Below, one piece after another: positions 43,422-56,769 of a DNA stretch of 64,000 bases. Made by a program: the position numbers and the translations under genes. Positions within the stretch are counted from its first letter, which is position 1, and each line of letters begins with the position of its first letter. This DNA comes from Cylindrobasidium torrendii FP15055 ss-10 (lineage: Eukaryota; Basidiomycota; Agaricomycetes; Agaricales; Physalacriaceae): contig KN880553.1 of the NCBI GenBank assembly GCA_000934385.1, forward strand, positions 1-64,000. The letters run 5' to 3'. The notes beneath the pieces are model-generated. The model ran no database searches. It was not told the DNA's origin and was given only the letters and a program-made list of their open reading frames with translations.

Positions 43422-46202
43422 ATGTCCGTATCTCAGCTCATCTGTCCATATTTCCTACAGGGAAAATGTATGTACGGGGATGACTGCCGGCAACGACATT
43501 CTCTTCCCTCGACTATCACCAAACCACCTCCGGCGCGAAAGATCATGGCGTGCGCATTTTACTCCAAGGGAACCTGTACCAAGGGAGATAAATGCCCATT
43601 TTTCCATCCCACTTCGCAAGCTCAAGACTCATGGCGTCGCGCCCCAACCTCGCAGGAAACGCCCAAAACCTCGACTGGGGCATTCAAACCATGCGCTTTT
43701 TACTTGAAGGGAAGATGTACGAAGGGAGACACGTGTCCTTTTCCACACACAGGAGGAGTTATTTCGCAGCCTCCATGCGCCTACTATTTGGCTGGGAGGT
43801 GTCGGTACGGGGCACAATGCAGCGCGTCGCATGACGCACCATCCTCTCCTGTATCTTCAAGCTCTCCGACGCCTCCATCACCGCTCTTCAGGACCTACGC
43901 CCCCTCAAAGTCGCGCGCGATTCCAATTCGCTCCCAACCTGCGCAAGAGACTACAACAAAATCTCGCAATCCCAATACGACCAAGGTTCGACTCTAGCGG
44001 TCTGTCCACTGATGCATACTAAAATTTCCAAAGGGTAACGCCCAAGATGGTATCGATGAGAGCCTCGCCGCAGCCTCGCCTACGGAAACACCTCTGGTTG
44101 AACATGAGATGACCCTCTCTCATTGTGGTGTTGTCTTCACAGCAGGGGCTCGAGTCAAAGAGGTCGTCACCCCCTTTGAATCATGCACCCTCATTGTCGC
44201 CAACCTAGTCGAGGAAGAAACTCAGGCATCCCTCATCCGAGTATTTGATCCTTTCGGTTCGCTGCAGACCATCGTCCTGTTGCGCGACCGCGACACTGCC
44301 ATGGCTCGCGTAACATATCGTACTGCGGCGGAAGCTACTTCTGCCATTCACGGCCTACGTGGATCCCAATACCAACCCAAAATGGATCTCAAGGTTGTCA
44401 AGAGCGGGGACGCCGTTTTGCGCAGCACAAAAGTCAAGCTCAGCTGGTACGCGCCGAAGCGTATAGGATGGGCGCACTATAAAACCATCGCCCGAGCGCG
44501 CGAGAATGCAGCGCGCCTCGATGGTACCAAATTTAATTCCACCACTATCAAAGCGACCTTTCAGACGCCATCATTCCGACAACACACATCGTTTTCCGTC
44601 GAGCTGCGTGGCCTCCCTTCGAACACCACCGAGACCCACCTTGCGCGTTTCTGCAGGTCTGAGACTGTCGCGCTGAAGCCAATGGGGTATGACAGGGACA
44701 CTTCCCTCCTCGATGTTCAGTCCCAGCTGCAAGAAGTAGGTCCACTCGAGACGTTCGACGCCCTTCCGGTAGACAGTACCAAAAGCAAGATCGTTGTGTT
44801 TGCACAGTTTGCGCACTCGGAGCATGCAGAAGCGGCTGTCGCCAGGCTGCACAATTCGAAGCAGTCCTATCTAAACCATTCCCCCATGTGGCTTGAGCGT
44901 ATTCACGCCGTCAAGTACACCGTTTCAATTGGTTTACTTTCAGCCATCCGAGACCCGCTAGAGGTGCTAGCTGCCACCTGCGAGGATTGCAAACTCAGAT
45001 TTTACGAGCCTCAGGCCGATGCACCTCAGGAAAGCGCAGGGATCGCCACCATTCGTCTTTTCAGCGCGAACGCTAAGGCACTCGGAGTGGCCAAGCGACA
45101 GCTAGAAAAATTGCTGGATGGAGAGCGTCTTGTTGACCATAGCGGGATGCAGGTTTGGGACGAGTTCCTCGTCGAAGTCACAGGCGAGAGATTTCTGCAC
45201 TTTATTGAGCGGATTCACGGAGTCTATGTTAAGTGCGACAAGAGGAACAGGGTTGTGCATCTATTCGGCGGCGTCAACGGGGGCCTGGAAGAGGCGCGCG
45301 AAGCAATCCTCGAGAGGTTGGCGGAACTCAAGACAAGTTCCACGGAGATTCCTGTTGAACGTTCTGTGCTCGCCTGGCTGATGCGCGGCGGCATGGACGT
45401 GCTCAGCGAGAGATTCGGCCACGAATTTGGAACTGTCAACATTGTCCGCAGGATACTAGTCGTGAAACCCGATATCGAAGTAAAAGAGGTGCAAGCTGCT
45501 ATTGACAACCGTGGCCGCGCTGTGGCTGTATCCAATGCCCAGTCAGACAGCGCATGTTGTCCTGTCTGTTGTAGCGATGTCGATGCGCCCTACACGCTCC
45601 AGTGCGGCCATGCATACTGCAAAGATTGCTTGACTCTTATGCTATCGACAACCAGCTCCGCCGCGCCTTCCGTGGCTTGTATCTTCGAGGACAGCGAGTG
45701 TAGATCCTGCCATTCGAACATCGACCTCTCTGTCGTTCGCGAACTCTTGACCCCGGAGCAAGAAAGAACGTTATTCGAAACTTCGTTCCGTTCCTATGTC
45801 CACTCCCATCCAAACGACTTCAAGTACTGCCCTACGCCCGACTGCGGCGTCATCTACAGGCCAGGAGATGAGGGAACTGTACTTTCGTGCCCTTCTTGTC
45901 TTGACAAGATTTGCGCAGCTTGCAACACACAATTTCATGAAGGTCTGTCGTGTTCGGAATACAGAGACCATCGCGAGGGAGGGGAGAGGAGCTTCAGGCA
46001 GTGGAAGGCAGCGAACCAGGTGAAGGACTGCCCGTCTTGCGGCGCGAGCATTGAAAAGGTGGCTGGTTGCAACCATATGACCTGTTTGAGTTGCCAGACG
46101 CATATGTGTTGGGTATGTTTGAAGACATTTGCCGCTAGCGAAGTAGACTCGGAAGATGGTGTTTATGCCCACATGAGGCGCGTTCACGGGGGAATCCAGT
46201 GA
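43422..46202 (+). CDS. CCCH zinc-finger / RBR E3 ubiquitin ligase
   Basis: Two exons, 43422-43985 and 44034-46202, give 910 residues. Four CCCH fingers with C-x7-C-x5-C-x3-H spacing occupy residues 8-26, 44-62, 91-109 and 119-137. After a disordered linker comes an RRM-like region (CTLIVANLVEEETQASLIRVF...) around 225-330, then a KH/RRM-like helical-strand section. The C-terminal third is an RBR module starting near residue 697: RING1 (CPVC...CGHAYCKDC), IBR (YCPTPDCGVIYR, CPSCLDKICAAC) and RING2 (CPSCGASIEKVAGCNHMTC). The Cys of GCNHMTC is the expected thioester residue. It should be a cytosolic or nuclear RNA-associated ubiquitin ligase acting through a RING-HECT hybrid mechanism. Similar domain orders exist in fungi, but targets are unknown. 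Confidence 0.92.
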
Positions 46203-46331
46203 TACACATGTAGTAATCTTTCGGAGTCGCCGACTCGACAGGTAGAAAATGAATTGAATTACAGTTTGACGGATTATTGTACATAATTCAACGAGAGTGA
46301 AGGAGTGGGCGCAAGTTGTGTCATAAAATGT

Positions 46332-49300
46332 TCAGAAACCCCCATTCGAGAGACTCGCCGGGACAGACCCAGCGCAGGAATTTGCACTGTCCTTATCGGC
46401 GGTCAAGGTGATCACGATGTCGCCTCCCTTCTTGAAAGTGTCCTGGAAGTCGAAATGGCAGCGAGTGTCGACGGCAACGCCGTTCACCGTGACGCTTTCC
46501 ACATATGCTGGGGTCCCTGCAGGGATAACTTCCTGGATACTATCGGTGGAGTAGTTGACGACCGTGACGGTGGTTGAGGTGCTGAGGTAGTCATTGTGGA
46601 TGGTGTACTTGGGAATGAACGGGGAAAGAATGAGTAGTTCTGAAGTTGAGGGCACTGGATAAAGTCCGAGTAGATGGAATGTTAGCAAAGATGCCATGGC
46701 CGCCTGGTCGTCGTTTCCGGGAAGCCCTGCTGCCGCTAATAGGCCGAACGCGTCAGGTAATCAGGCGAAGGTATGAATCAGGAATACGCACTGATGCCAA
46801 AGTTTTGGAATACGACTTTGCGGACTTGATCGACGGATAGAGCAGGCTTGTCGGCGTAATGATATCCAACGGGAGTTTGGAAGGAAGGTTCGTTACCAGC
46901 CAGGTAATACCCTGCATCGAAGAAGTGGTTGAGTCGGTTGACGAAGGTTGACTAAGTATAGCACCCAGTAGTAAGTACTGGTTCAGTGAGAGTCAACGTT
47001 GGGAACGACGTACGTTTCCACCCATAAGCTCGATAAGGTGCGCGGTATCGTGGGGCGCAAACCAACTGTATTCCCAGGCGGAAGACTCGTAAAATCCGTT
47101 GACGTTGTCCGCCTCGAATGAACACGAGCGGGAGCCCTGATTCTGCGGGGAACAGTTAATCGGGTCGCTATACTCGAAACTGCCGTCCGGGCGACGCTTC
47201 TGCATGAATCCGGTGAAGCCGTCACTTTCAACGCTTGGGTCCCAAACGTTGCGGTACCACTTTGGAGAGGTAAGAGAAATAACCACGAAATATGCGAGAG
47301 ACGAACAAGGGATCGATTATAATATGTGTCCATGTCTTCGGTTTTGTTTAGGAGTGCTGCGACCTGATAGATGCCAAAATCCTCGAAGGAGTACTGAAAG
47401 AAGTGAGAAACAGGATTATACAGATGTGATACCACATGCCTCGAGCGTTCGGCTGGCCTCGCGCGTCTGCCGGCCCATACTGAAGGCGTCGAGGACTGCA
47501 AAAGGGACATAGCCGTATTGCCTGGCCATCAATCACCTTGTGAGCATCCGTAGAAGATGGCAAAGTACAACTCACTTGTAGACGTCGACTTCACGGCCAA
47601 TGGTGTTCCATTCGGGAGGGTTTGCCTCACCATCGGCGAGTAAGGCTTGATACAACTCGTTGAGGTCGATTCCGAGCTCGCTTGCTTCCTCCGCGTAGTT
47701 GAGGGCGAAGTGGGAGACAATATTGTCAGCACTGCTACCTGCAAGTATGTATATTAGCAAACATCTTCTCTACACGATGGACTGGCTAACCTCCTTGAGT
47801 GTATCCAGGAACGTTATTTGTCCTCGACTCGGGCATCCAGCCTGTCTTGCGCCATCCATCGATGTAGGCGTCGACTATTTGGGCAAATTCGACGGGTGAG
47901 TGGAGAGCCATCAACGGGAAGAAAGTCCGATACTGTAGCATTCATGAGTACACTGCGGTGGCAGTACTAGTTACTCGAGGCAACGCTCACAGTATCCCAG
48001 CTGCAATAAAGCGAGTCAAAGTAGTATGCAGATGTGTCAGCAAAAGGGCCTTGGGCTTCTCCGGTAGCATTGTTCTTCACGAGCCATGGAATCAGTAACA
48101 TAAGACTAGATTATGAAATGGGACGCACCGGCGTCAATGAGGCGCGATACAAGGACGAATACAACATCTCAGTGATATTAGCTGGCGTGTTTGCAATGTC
48201 GATTTCAACCTTCTTCAGACGGTCGTTCCATAGGGCCTTGGCGCGCTGGACAATCTCGTCGAAGCTTGCATCGCCGACTTCTTCCTCTGCATTCTGGCAT
48301 GCTTGCTCCTTCGACACGTATGAGACGCCGACACGCATGGTGATAGATTCTGGGTTATTGGCAAAGGAGACAAGGGCACCAGATTGGTAAATTGGGCCGC
48401 CGATGAGATTCTCTGTGAGGTTGAGATGAAGTTGACCGAGCCCCTTGGCGTCAAGGCCGTAGCTACAAAAACCCTTAGTGACTGTATAAAAAATAGCAGA
48501 ACAGCCACTCACTCATCAGCTCTCCAAATACCGTACTCGTCAATTTCTTGTCTTCCGCCGTCGAGGAGGTCGTAGCACGCAAAGGCCTGATAGCGGGGAC
48601 GCGAAGGACCAAAGCTGTTGAATAGGTTAACTTTTCGACCGCTGCCACCCAATGTTTGTACAGACCTTGAACTCCAGTGTCCGCCTATGGTGATGCGCCC
48701 CTTCTCTGGATCAATATCCAAAGACCCGCCAGCCCATGTCCCTGCGTTGTCGAAGGCCATGTCAAACACGATGTAGGGCTTTGAGCCACTAGGCCAGCTA
48801 AACCGTTCGAGCCCCGCCCGCCGAGTCGCGGTGGCCTCCATCTTCAGCTCATTATCCAAAGTGAGCGCAAAGTAGCCTGGGGAGGCGTCTGGAACGTGTT
48901 AGAGATCTATTTGAACGACGAGCACGCAGGCGTACCATCGGTATCGGGCTTACGAGACCTCTTCCTGAGGTTGAAGTGAGTGATACAGGTGTCGAAGCCA
49001 TCAGGGCACAAAAGAGGCATGGTTTCGAAATTACCATACGAGCCTGTAGGGTGGGATGAGTATACAACTCGTGCATAGCGGAAGTTTGTGTTCATACCGG
49101 ATGCGCCTGTTCCGCTGTCGTGAAGTGGACTAAACCCTTTAATCTGCTCGTCAGGGTTGGTGATATATCCTGGGTGTTCTCAGCAACTATTCAGTTCGAC
49201 CGAGTAGAGAACTACACACCCGCAGGAGCATATCCGGTCATGTCGGTGGTGAACTTTGCCTGCAACGCACGTCAAAAGACTGGGGAATGGGACATGTTGT

Positions 49301-49613
49301 CTACTTACCATCCCAAAAGGAACAGAGGCCCCGGGACTTGCACACCAAGTGAGTGTCAGGGCTGCGATAGAAACTATTGACTAACCAGACATCGCCATCG
49401 TTGGCTATGGGTGTCAGTTGCAGTATGATAGAGTGTCAAAGGCATACCGGTTCCAATGAAGACGTTGACCAGAGTAGAAAGGTCGGGATTTGGGTCCGTT
49501 GCTGCGTCGGCGATGGCCTGCGTTATTCTAGCTTGCACGTCGGGCGACGGCTGGGCCAGTAAAAGTAAAGGAGTGACTGTTAGAGAGAGAAGAGAAGAGA
49601 AAAGGAACTTCAT
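46332..49613 (-). CDS. Secreted GH92 alpha-mannosidase
   Basis: Multi-exon minus-strand gene; I verified the two ends and several junctions but not every intron. It begins MKFLFSSLLSLTVTPLLLLAQ, a signal peptide, followed by LSTLVNVFIGT and, across two introns, ANDGDV.PGASVPFGM, the N-terminal GH92 signature. Further segments match the family: GFSPLHDSGTG, YLALT-type strands, AYYFDSLYCSWDT, NNVPGYTQGG, GFTGFMQKRRPDGSF, and GLPGNDDQAAMAS, equivalent to the GNEDxGQMSAW catalytic region. GH92 enzymes are calcium-dependent exo-mannosidases, mostly alpha-1,2, acting on N-glycans and fungal mannans. It should act outside the cell or in the wall. The gene ends at 46332, 130 bp from the convergent RBR gene. 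Confidence 0.9.
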
Positions 49614-51145
49614 TTCGCCAAAGGAACAGACATAATCTTCACGCCCTCTTATAGGGCGCGCCGGCCATCGGCTCGGGTCCGGAGAAGACAACTTTCGGTA
49701 AAAGAAGCAGTCCACTTGCCCAATTGACGAGCTCAACACAGGCTCAACCTGGGCTCAACATGCCCGTACGGGAATCAATATGCGACTTTTCGCGTGTAAT
49801 CAACCTCTTCATGCTCCGAGAGGCATAAGAGTGCTCATTCACGCTCACCTGCTCTAGTGGCCTGGCCGCACAGGCTTTACTGTTTCGACAACCACAAAGC
49901 TTCTCTTTCGAAAGTAACACACAACCATGCGTAGCATCCGCGTGGTATTATCCACGGGGCTTGAGTTAGAAGGACACTGCAATGGGAACTTCAGGATTCT
50001 GGCAACATCCAGGTTAGTGGTTCACTCTGCGCGTTTCTTGGCGAGAAGCGGCCATCGCAGGTCAGCTCTGAGCGTCATATTGCGGCAAACAGGCGTCGCG
50101 TATCAAGTGATTTGACCATGACGGGGAACGCCAAAGACCCTACGATGGCGGTAGTCGCAGCAAGCGGCCACATTGAGCCTTGCTAGCACATGGATCGCGT
50201 GATCGATCATAGTGATGGGGCGCCACAATTACAACTGCGTTCAGGTTTGCCCAGAATCAATATCAAAATTCAAACCTCCTGCAAAAATGAGATTCCATTG
50301 TTTTTCATGAGATCAAGAGTACTTTTTAAGATAACTTATAATATCACACTAAGAAGCCATTCGATTCAGACGACCAGACGACATATTCGGCACGCCAGGA
50401 TCCCTACCGTCCGGGATGAGTCGTTGGATTTAAGCGTTGGATTGCGGATGGTGAGAACGCTCACCACGGGAGCGAGGAAGTGGTATCAATGTCGCTCTGC
50501 AGGAGGGTCGACCACGACGAGCTGATGTTGTAGTTAACGTTGATATGAAGGCACGATCGCATGCCTAAAGAGAGAAGCTCGCCTGAATTTGGCCTGAATG
50601 TGGCTGGATCCAAAAAGAGGAGATCAAAAATATGCTGTGTAGCAAAGGAGTCGGAGCCTCGAAAGCTAGTTGAATACCTGCATATGAGTTCTCTACTTAG
50701 GTGGTTTATGATACATATAAGTTAGTCTGGTTGGCGTTGGTGATTTTGATGCACTGCCGATGATGGGATGAGAAATACTTAGTGCTTCATTGATGCAACT
50801 ATACTTACTGTATCATAAATTGCAATTGCTGCGGGGACATATCCTTTCTCGACTACTTTGTGGTAAATGCTTGCCGACAGGCGCAAAAGAAGCAACATCA
50901 GAGACTGCCGATGGGTATTTAAGACTTTCAATGTCCGGATTGATATGATATACTTGATTTTACAATGAACGTCGGTAGTCTCACGCTATGCCGAAGAATG
51001 CCACTGGCAGGGCTCGTTGAGAAACGTTCACTAGGACACGGGCCGGACACCGATCACACGTGCCGGATGTTTGCCGGCCACGTGCCGGTTTGCCATTTTC
51101 CCCAACCACGACCACGAACGGCAAGACGAACACGATTGATTCGAC
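49614..51145. other. 1.5 kb without supported gene
   Basis: Promoter of the GH92 gene on the left and of the long repeat protein on the right. The middle has only short frames without features. Confidence 0.4.
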
Positions 51146-54100
51146 ATGAGCATCGTCGGAGGGATGCTTTCGCGGCGATCTCCGCGACTTCGCGTCTCTA
51201 GCCGAGTTGGATTCATGATGGACAGCTTGGTCGCTATTGCTGCTGGAATTGTGCTTCGCGTTGTGCTCGCTACTGTCATTCCAGATGGCACACCCGGAAA
51301 GCCAGGCGCGGCAGCGGTCGATGATTCGTTTTTCGGAGACAAGAACCGACGTGTTTCGACGACGCTTATCGGACTATGGGAGGGCATTGTCGTCCAACAT
51401 CTCGTGCAGACGATGCCCCGCGGCTCCCCAGACCCTTACATTGGCTGGGCCGTGCGCCTGCTCGTCGACTATCTCATTACGGAGGATTTGAAGCGGGTGA
51501 TCATGGTTGTCGTCTGGAGCGGTATGGGACTTATCATGGCGGACAACGCGCCGGGCGTCTGGAAAGAGATGGGTATGCACCGACGGTGGCATAGATTCAG
51601 GCGGGAGCTCTACGTCTTGACGCGCCAGGCGCCCGTCATCGAGTTGCCAGAGCTACGTCTTCCTCAAATGCCAGAGCTTCCGCGGATGCGGACCTCATCT
51701 TCACGCCCGTCGACCAGAGAAAGAGAAAGAGAGGGCCACAGGGAGAGGGAGAGGCTTAGGGAACGCGAAAGAGAGCGTGAGCGGGACAGGGAATCAAAGC
51801 CACGCACTGTGCGTTTCTCACGGCACCCAACGCCAGCACAGTCGCAATCCGCGTCCATTGAATCTTCCGCGGATTCAGAAGAAGAGTCAACGCGATCGCC
51901 GGTCGCAGCACGCATGACACCGAATCCAATTTCCCAGCAACCTTCCTCCTCGCGCAGGCGCACTGCTCCTGTTGCTCCGCCCATTGTTTCATCCCCGTTG
52001 GTCCCTCGAGAGGCGCGACCGCCTTCATCCTCGCGACCGTCAAGCTCGTCACGTCGGCGGCATGCAGCCCCGCCGCCGCCGCCGCCGCCGCCACCTCCTC
52101 CTCCACCCCGCGTTCACCGTCCACCTCGACACCCTATTCCCGGGTTCTTCCCCGACGAGGACGACGAGGATGATGTCTCTGAGATTGGTACCGAGCTCAG
52201 CATCCCGATGGACGACTCTGAGTCAAGCAGCCCATCCGTGCGCGACTTTGGTGGCCCGACCGGCGATAATTTCTCACGTCACGACCTCTATTTAATGGCC
52301 CAGCGCCAGAATCTCGACTTGGATGCCATGAGCTCGGCCAGTTCGGAAACTGCAGAGCCCATAGCGAACTTACCAGAGATTGTTCAGGAAGAGGAAGTGC
52401 CCACACCCAAGCTAGAAACTACCGAGTTCCCTGCAGAGGAAACACCAGAGGAAGAGCAAGAACCAGAAGAGCATGTCGAAATGCCTCCCACTGCAGACAT
52501 ACCAGATATGATATTTGATGCAAGACTCCCACCGTTGCCTCTCGCTGATCAACCCCCGCCTTCAGTTCCGCCGAAGCCCATCTATGATCTCCCGCTACCA
52601 CGATGGGCATCTCCAACAGTGCCTCAGTTCATCCCTGGAACAGCAATCCCAGTCTCAACCTATGGCGGTGGTGTCGATGCCCCCGTCTTTATTCCTGGAA
52701 CAGCTGCCCCTGTATCTGCGTTCATTCGTGAGGTCCCTCCTCCGTTCCAACCTACTGCTCCTCTGGTAAGCTCGTCCATCTTCTTCGCTTCAGTATACTA
52801 ACCATGTACACAGGTTGCTGCTCCTCTGCCTGAGCCAGAACCAGAAATTGCACAAGAACCAGAGCCAGAAGTTGTACAAGAACCGGAACCTGAGGTTGAG
52901 GAAGAACTTGTTGTAGAGGAATCACTGCCCGATCCTGAGCCTATCGTTGAACCGGAGCCAGCCCCCGTCATGCCCAGGATACTGAGGCGTGTGCCCTCTG
53001 TCGATATCTTTGCGGACCCTTGGGCCGACCTCGTTCAAGAAAGGCAACGTTCCTGGGGCCAGCTCGAATCTCGCGCACCCACCGTCATCGACGACGTTGC
53101 ACCCTACCAACCGGAAGTGGGTACACATAGCCGCAAGACCTCAGTTGACAAGGGCGTTGGCCGTTCTAAACCTCCCACGGAAGTCTTCATCGAGCCTCCG
53201 CCAGGACCAGCTCACAAGGCAGAAATGGCTGTAGGGCCTTCCCGCCCCCCGACAGAAGTTGGAATTCCGCCGTACAGACCTCCCGCTCCAGTCAAGGGAC
53301 CATCTAGGGCCCCCACGGAGGTAGGCATTGCACCTGTGACGAGGCCTGGATCAGCGTCTGCCGCAAAGGTCTATGCGTCCGTGGGTTCGTCGAGAGCGCC
53401 AACAGAGGTTGGAATACCATCCTCCTCGCGCCCTGCTTCCTCGCGCCCGCCTGCTGTATCGAGATCGCCCTCATTTGAACGCCCTCACCCTGGTGTCGAA
53501 GTCCCTTTGCCGGCGACTCGGGCGCCTTCCGAGTTTGGCATCATCCCGCCTTCAAGTTCAAGGCCCGTCCCGTCAGCAAGCACGAAACCAGTTCAGCCCA
53601 GTAGCTCGAAAATGCTGCCGGCAAGCTCGAGGCCGGCTCCATCACGACAATCGTCCACGGATGCAACCCATGCATCGAGGGTTCCTCTGCCTGTAACAAG
53701 GGCGCCTTCTGAGGTTGGTACCATAGCTCCTACCCGACCAACCTCAGCTTCCCGAGCTGAGTCCATTGCACCTGGCGTCGGTATACCGTTGCCAGCTTCC
53801 AAGGCACCAACTCGCGCTCCGACTGAGGTTGGAAGCGTTGCTCCTGCCTCGAGACCGTCGAGAGCAGAGTCTGTCGCGCCTGGTGTCAATGTACCACTAC
53901 CGGCAACACGGGCTCCTACCGAAGTTGGAACTATTATGCCGACTCGGCCGCCATCAGCTGCCAGGACGGAGTCTGTCGCTCCCGGTGTCAATGTACCGTT
54001 GCCAGCATCCAAGGCTCCGACACGTGCGCCCACTGAGGTTGGATATGCGGCCTCTGCGAGCGCTTCTAGACCAGCACATTCAAGATCAGAGTCCATTGCT

Positions 54101-56769
54101 CCGGGTGTTGATGTCCCGCTCCCTGCATCCAAGGCTCCGACGCGTGCCCCAACTGAAGTCGCGTATGCAACGTCCTCAAGCACTTCACGGCCAGCACACT
54201 CAAGAGCAGAATCCATTGCTCCCCAAGTTCCTCTTCCTGCGTCCACGGCTCCGACGCGTGCACCTACCGAAGTTGGATACAGCTCATCTGCACGATCAGC
54301 ATATTCGAAGGCAGAATCTGTGGTCCCAGGAAGCGATGTTCCATTACCTGCTTCAAAGGCGCCCACGGTATTTGACGTAGCGACTGGAAGACCCAAGTCA
54401 GCGTCAAGAGTTGCTGAACCTGTCCGCTCAGCAAGCCCCATCAAGCCAACGACGACGCCTTCCCGAACTGCGACACCTACTCGGCCAGCGTCGCGTGCAG
54501 CGACCACCTTCGATATGCACACTGGGCGTGCCAGGGTGGAGACTGTTGCGCCGGAGACTGTGGCACTACCGCCCAGCAAAGCACCCACAGTTTTCGATAT
54601 CACGACCGGAAAGGGCAGGGAAGCGGAAGAGGAAAGCATTAGCAGGCCGCCATCGAGAGATGACACTGTTGTTGGGATGGCTGTTGGTGTGCCATTGCCT
54701 GCGACGAGGGCCGGGACCGTTGTGGATATGCCTACGTCCTCTGTGCCGACCAGACCTCCATCTGTTCCTGCGCGGCCGCCTTCTGCCCATGCGCGACCGC
54801 CGTCAGCGTCTGGAATCCCGTTGCCTGTGAGTAAGGCGCCGACGACGGTGGATGTGCCAGCTTCGAGTCATAGGAAGCAACCATCTGCGTCTGGCATTCC
54901 CTTGCCCGCAAGTAAGGCTCCCTCGTCATTTGATGTACCGGCTTCGAAGGTCAATTACTTTTCTTTGGACGTGGAGCCTTTTGCTAACGGAACGCATGAT
55001 AGGTTCCTCTTCCTGCGTCCAAAGCCCCCACAAGAGCGCCAACAACCGTCGGAGTGCCTCCTTCTAAGGTCTGCAATCCTTATGCCTTGCCTGCTAGACA
55101 TGCTGATGTCTATCATAGGTTCCACTGCCAGCATCCAAGGCACCTACATCATTCGATGCGCCAGCACCTGTGGCTGCCTCGAAAGTTCCACTGCCGCCGT
55201 CGAAAGCACCGACCTCTTTCGACGCTCCGACTGTTCCTTCATCCAAGGCGGCATCGAAGGCGCCCTCTGTTATGTTTGACGAACCACCAAAGCCATCCGC
55301 TGAGGAACTACCACTCCCTGCCTCGCGCGGAACGACAGTATTCGACGTTCCGAGAAGTAGGAGTAGAATTCCCTCTTTGGGTACCCGCGACAAACCTTGG
55401 GAGCCGCCTATGCCTACAAACAAGCCGCGCATGCAAACTGCTAGAGCACCGACGTTGTATTCTGTACCTGGAAGTACACCGACCGATGATGCTGCTTCTT
55501 CAGTACGCGATGACATGAGCCAGGCGGGGTTTGATATGCCCACAACGGCGGGGTTTGACAACCTGCCGGCCATGCAGAATGATCTGGACGTTATTCCGCC
55601 GGCGCCCATGTCGGCGTTTGGATTTGGAAGCGATATGGACACAAAACCCATCGGGTACGGCGCGTTCAGAGATTCGTTTGGAAGTGTGCTAGGAAGCCGG
55701 GCGCCTACAGAGATTCCTGAGCCACAAAGACAGCAGCCTGCCAACATCACGGCTGTTGCCTCTTCCTCCAACATTCCGCGGCAACGACAAGATTCAGATG
55801 GGTCTGGGACGACAAAGGGCGCGCCGATGTCGCGGGCGACGTCAGTGCAGCCTCCAAGTGCCTTTGCATCGAGCGATGCGCCGAATACTGTTGCAGGCCC
55901 TGCGTTCCCGGTGACCGAGGTGCCGATGCCACAGCCGTTGTCCCCCACACCTGTGTCGATAGCGCCGCTTTCGGCTGTGTCGAGGCTGGAGGCGGGGCTG
56001 GCGCAGGATACGCCGCCGCCGCCATACCCCGAATTTGATTGGGAGGAATCGGAGTCAAGGAGGCAGTCGCAGTCTGAGAAGGACGAGCCATCCCCTGGAG
56101 AGCCAGAGTCACCTGAGGAACCAGAATCGCCTCAGTCGCCTGAAGACGAGGCTGAGGATGTTAACAGCGAGCTCAGTCTGGTCACGGATGGGGGCGAGGC
56201 GTTGCTGGATGCGAGTGGGACGTTGACGGCTGCGCTAGCACATTATGCGAAGATGGGTGAATATCGGGCAAGAGAACGGGGTTTGGCGGATGAAGTCAGT
56301 GCGGCGGACGGCAGTAGTGCGAAGTCGAAACATGCCGAGTTGGAGGGTGTGAGGCGGAAAATTGATAAGATGAAGGACAGAGGGACCAGGAAATTCTTGA
56401 CGGATGGTGAGACTTCAGCGTGTTTATTCTAGGGTGTTGTGCTGACGTCTGCCTCAGAAAAACTGCCCAACCATAAGCTTGATCTTTCCAATGCTACGGC
56501 GCCTAGGGCGCCTGAGATTCTGCAAACTCGTGTTGTTGAACTCCTGGGCTCGACAGGCTTCGATGTTCCATTGGAGGTGACGCTGCCGAAGGGCGGCAAC
56601 AACAAGGCGAAGCAGGTGAAGACGCGCGTGACTGGCTTCTTGCAAGAGTGCGTCCTGATTTCTACACCTTCCGTCGTGTATGCTGACTCTGTTCTATAGC
56701 TATGGCTTCACGTATAAGGATGATCCAAATAACGGACGTATACTTAAAGTGACGAAGCCGATGCCTTGA
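51146..56769 (+). CDS. Large low-complexity repeat protein, possibly membrane-anchored
   Basis: Six exons: 51146-52765, 52814-54949, 55003-55068, 55119-56406, 56458-56647 and 56700-56769. They give 1789 residues in one frame. The N-terminal ~150 residues look folded and contain hydrophobic segments (MMDSLVAIAAGIVLRVVLATVI; LKRVIMVVVWSGMGLIM) that may be membrane-inserted. Then follow an Arg/Glu-rich charged stretch, a run of 13 prolines (HAAPPPP...RVHRP), and from about residue 650 a long array of degenerate 25-35-residue units built on VPLPASKAPT-RAPTEVG, later VPLPASKAPT-xFDV. A conserved ~90-residue C-terminus (APEILQTRVVELLGS, GFLQDYGFTYKDDPNNG) looks folded. I do not recognise a family; a scaffold or wall/septum-linked role is speculation. 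Confidence 0.85.
53230..55260 (+). repeat. Coding minisatellite-like repeats (VPLPASKAPT/RAPTEVG)
   Basis: Within the large repeat protein at least 15 diverged units of roughly 75-105 bp encode VPLPA(S/T)(K/R)AP followed by (T/S)EVG in the first half and by (T/S)xFDV in the second half. Exons 3 and 4 each begin with a repeat unit, and intron 2 lies inside the array, so some introns may have arisen in or been copied with the repeats. Confidence 0.8.
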
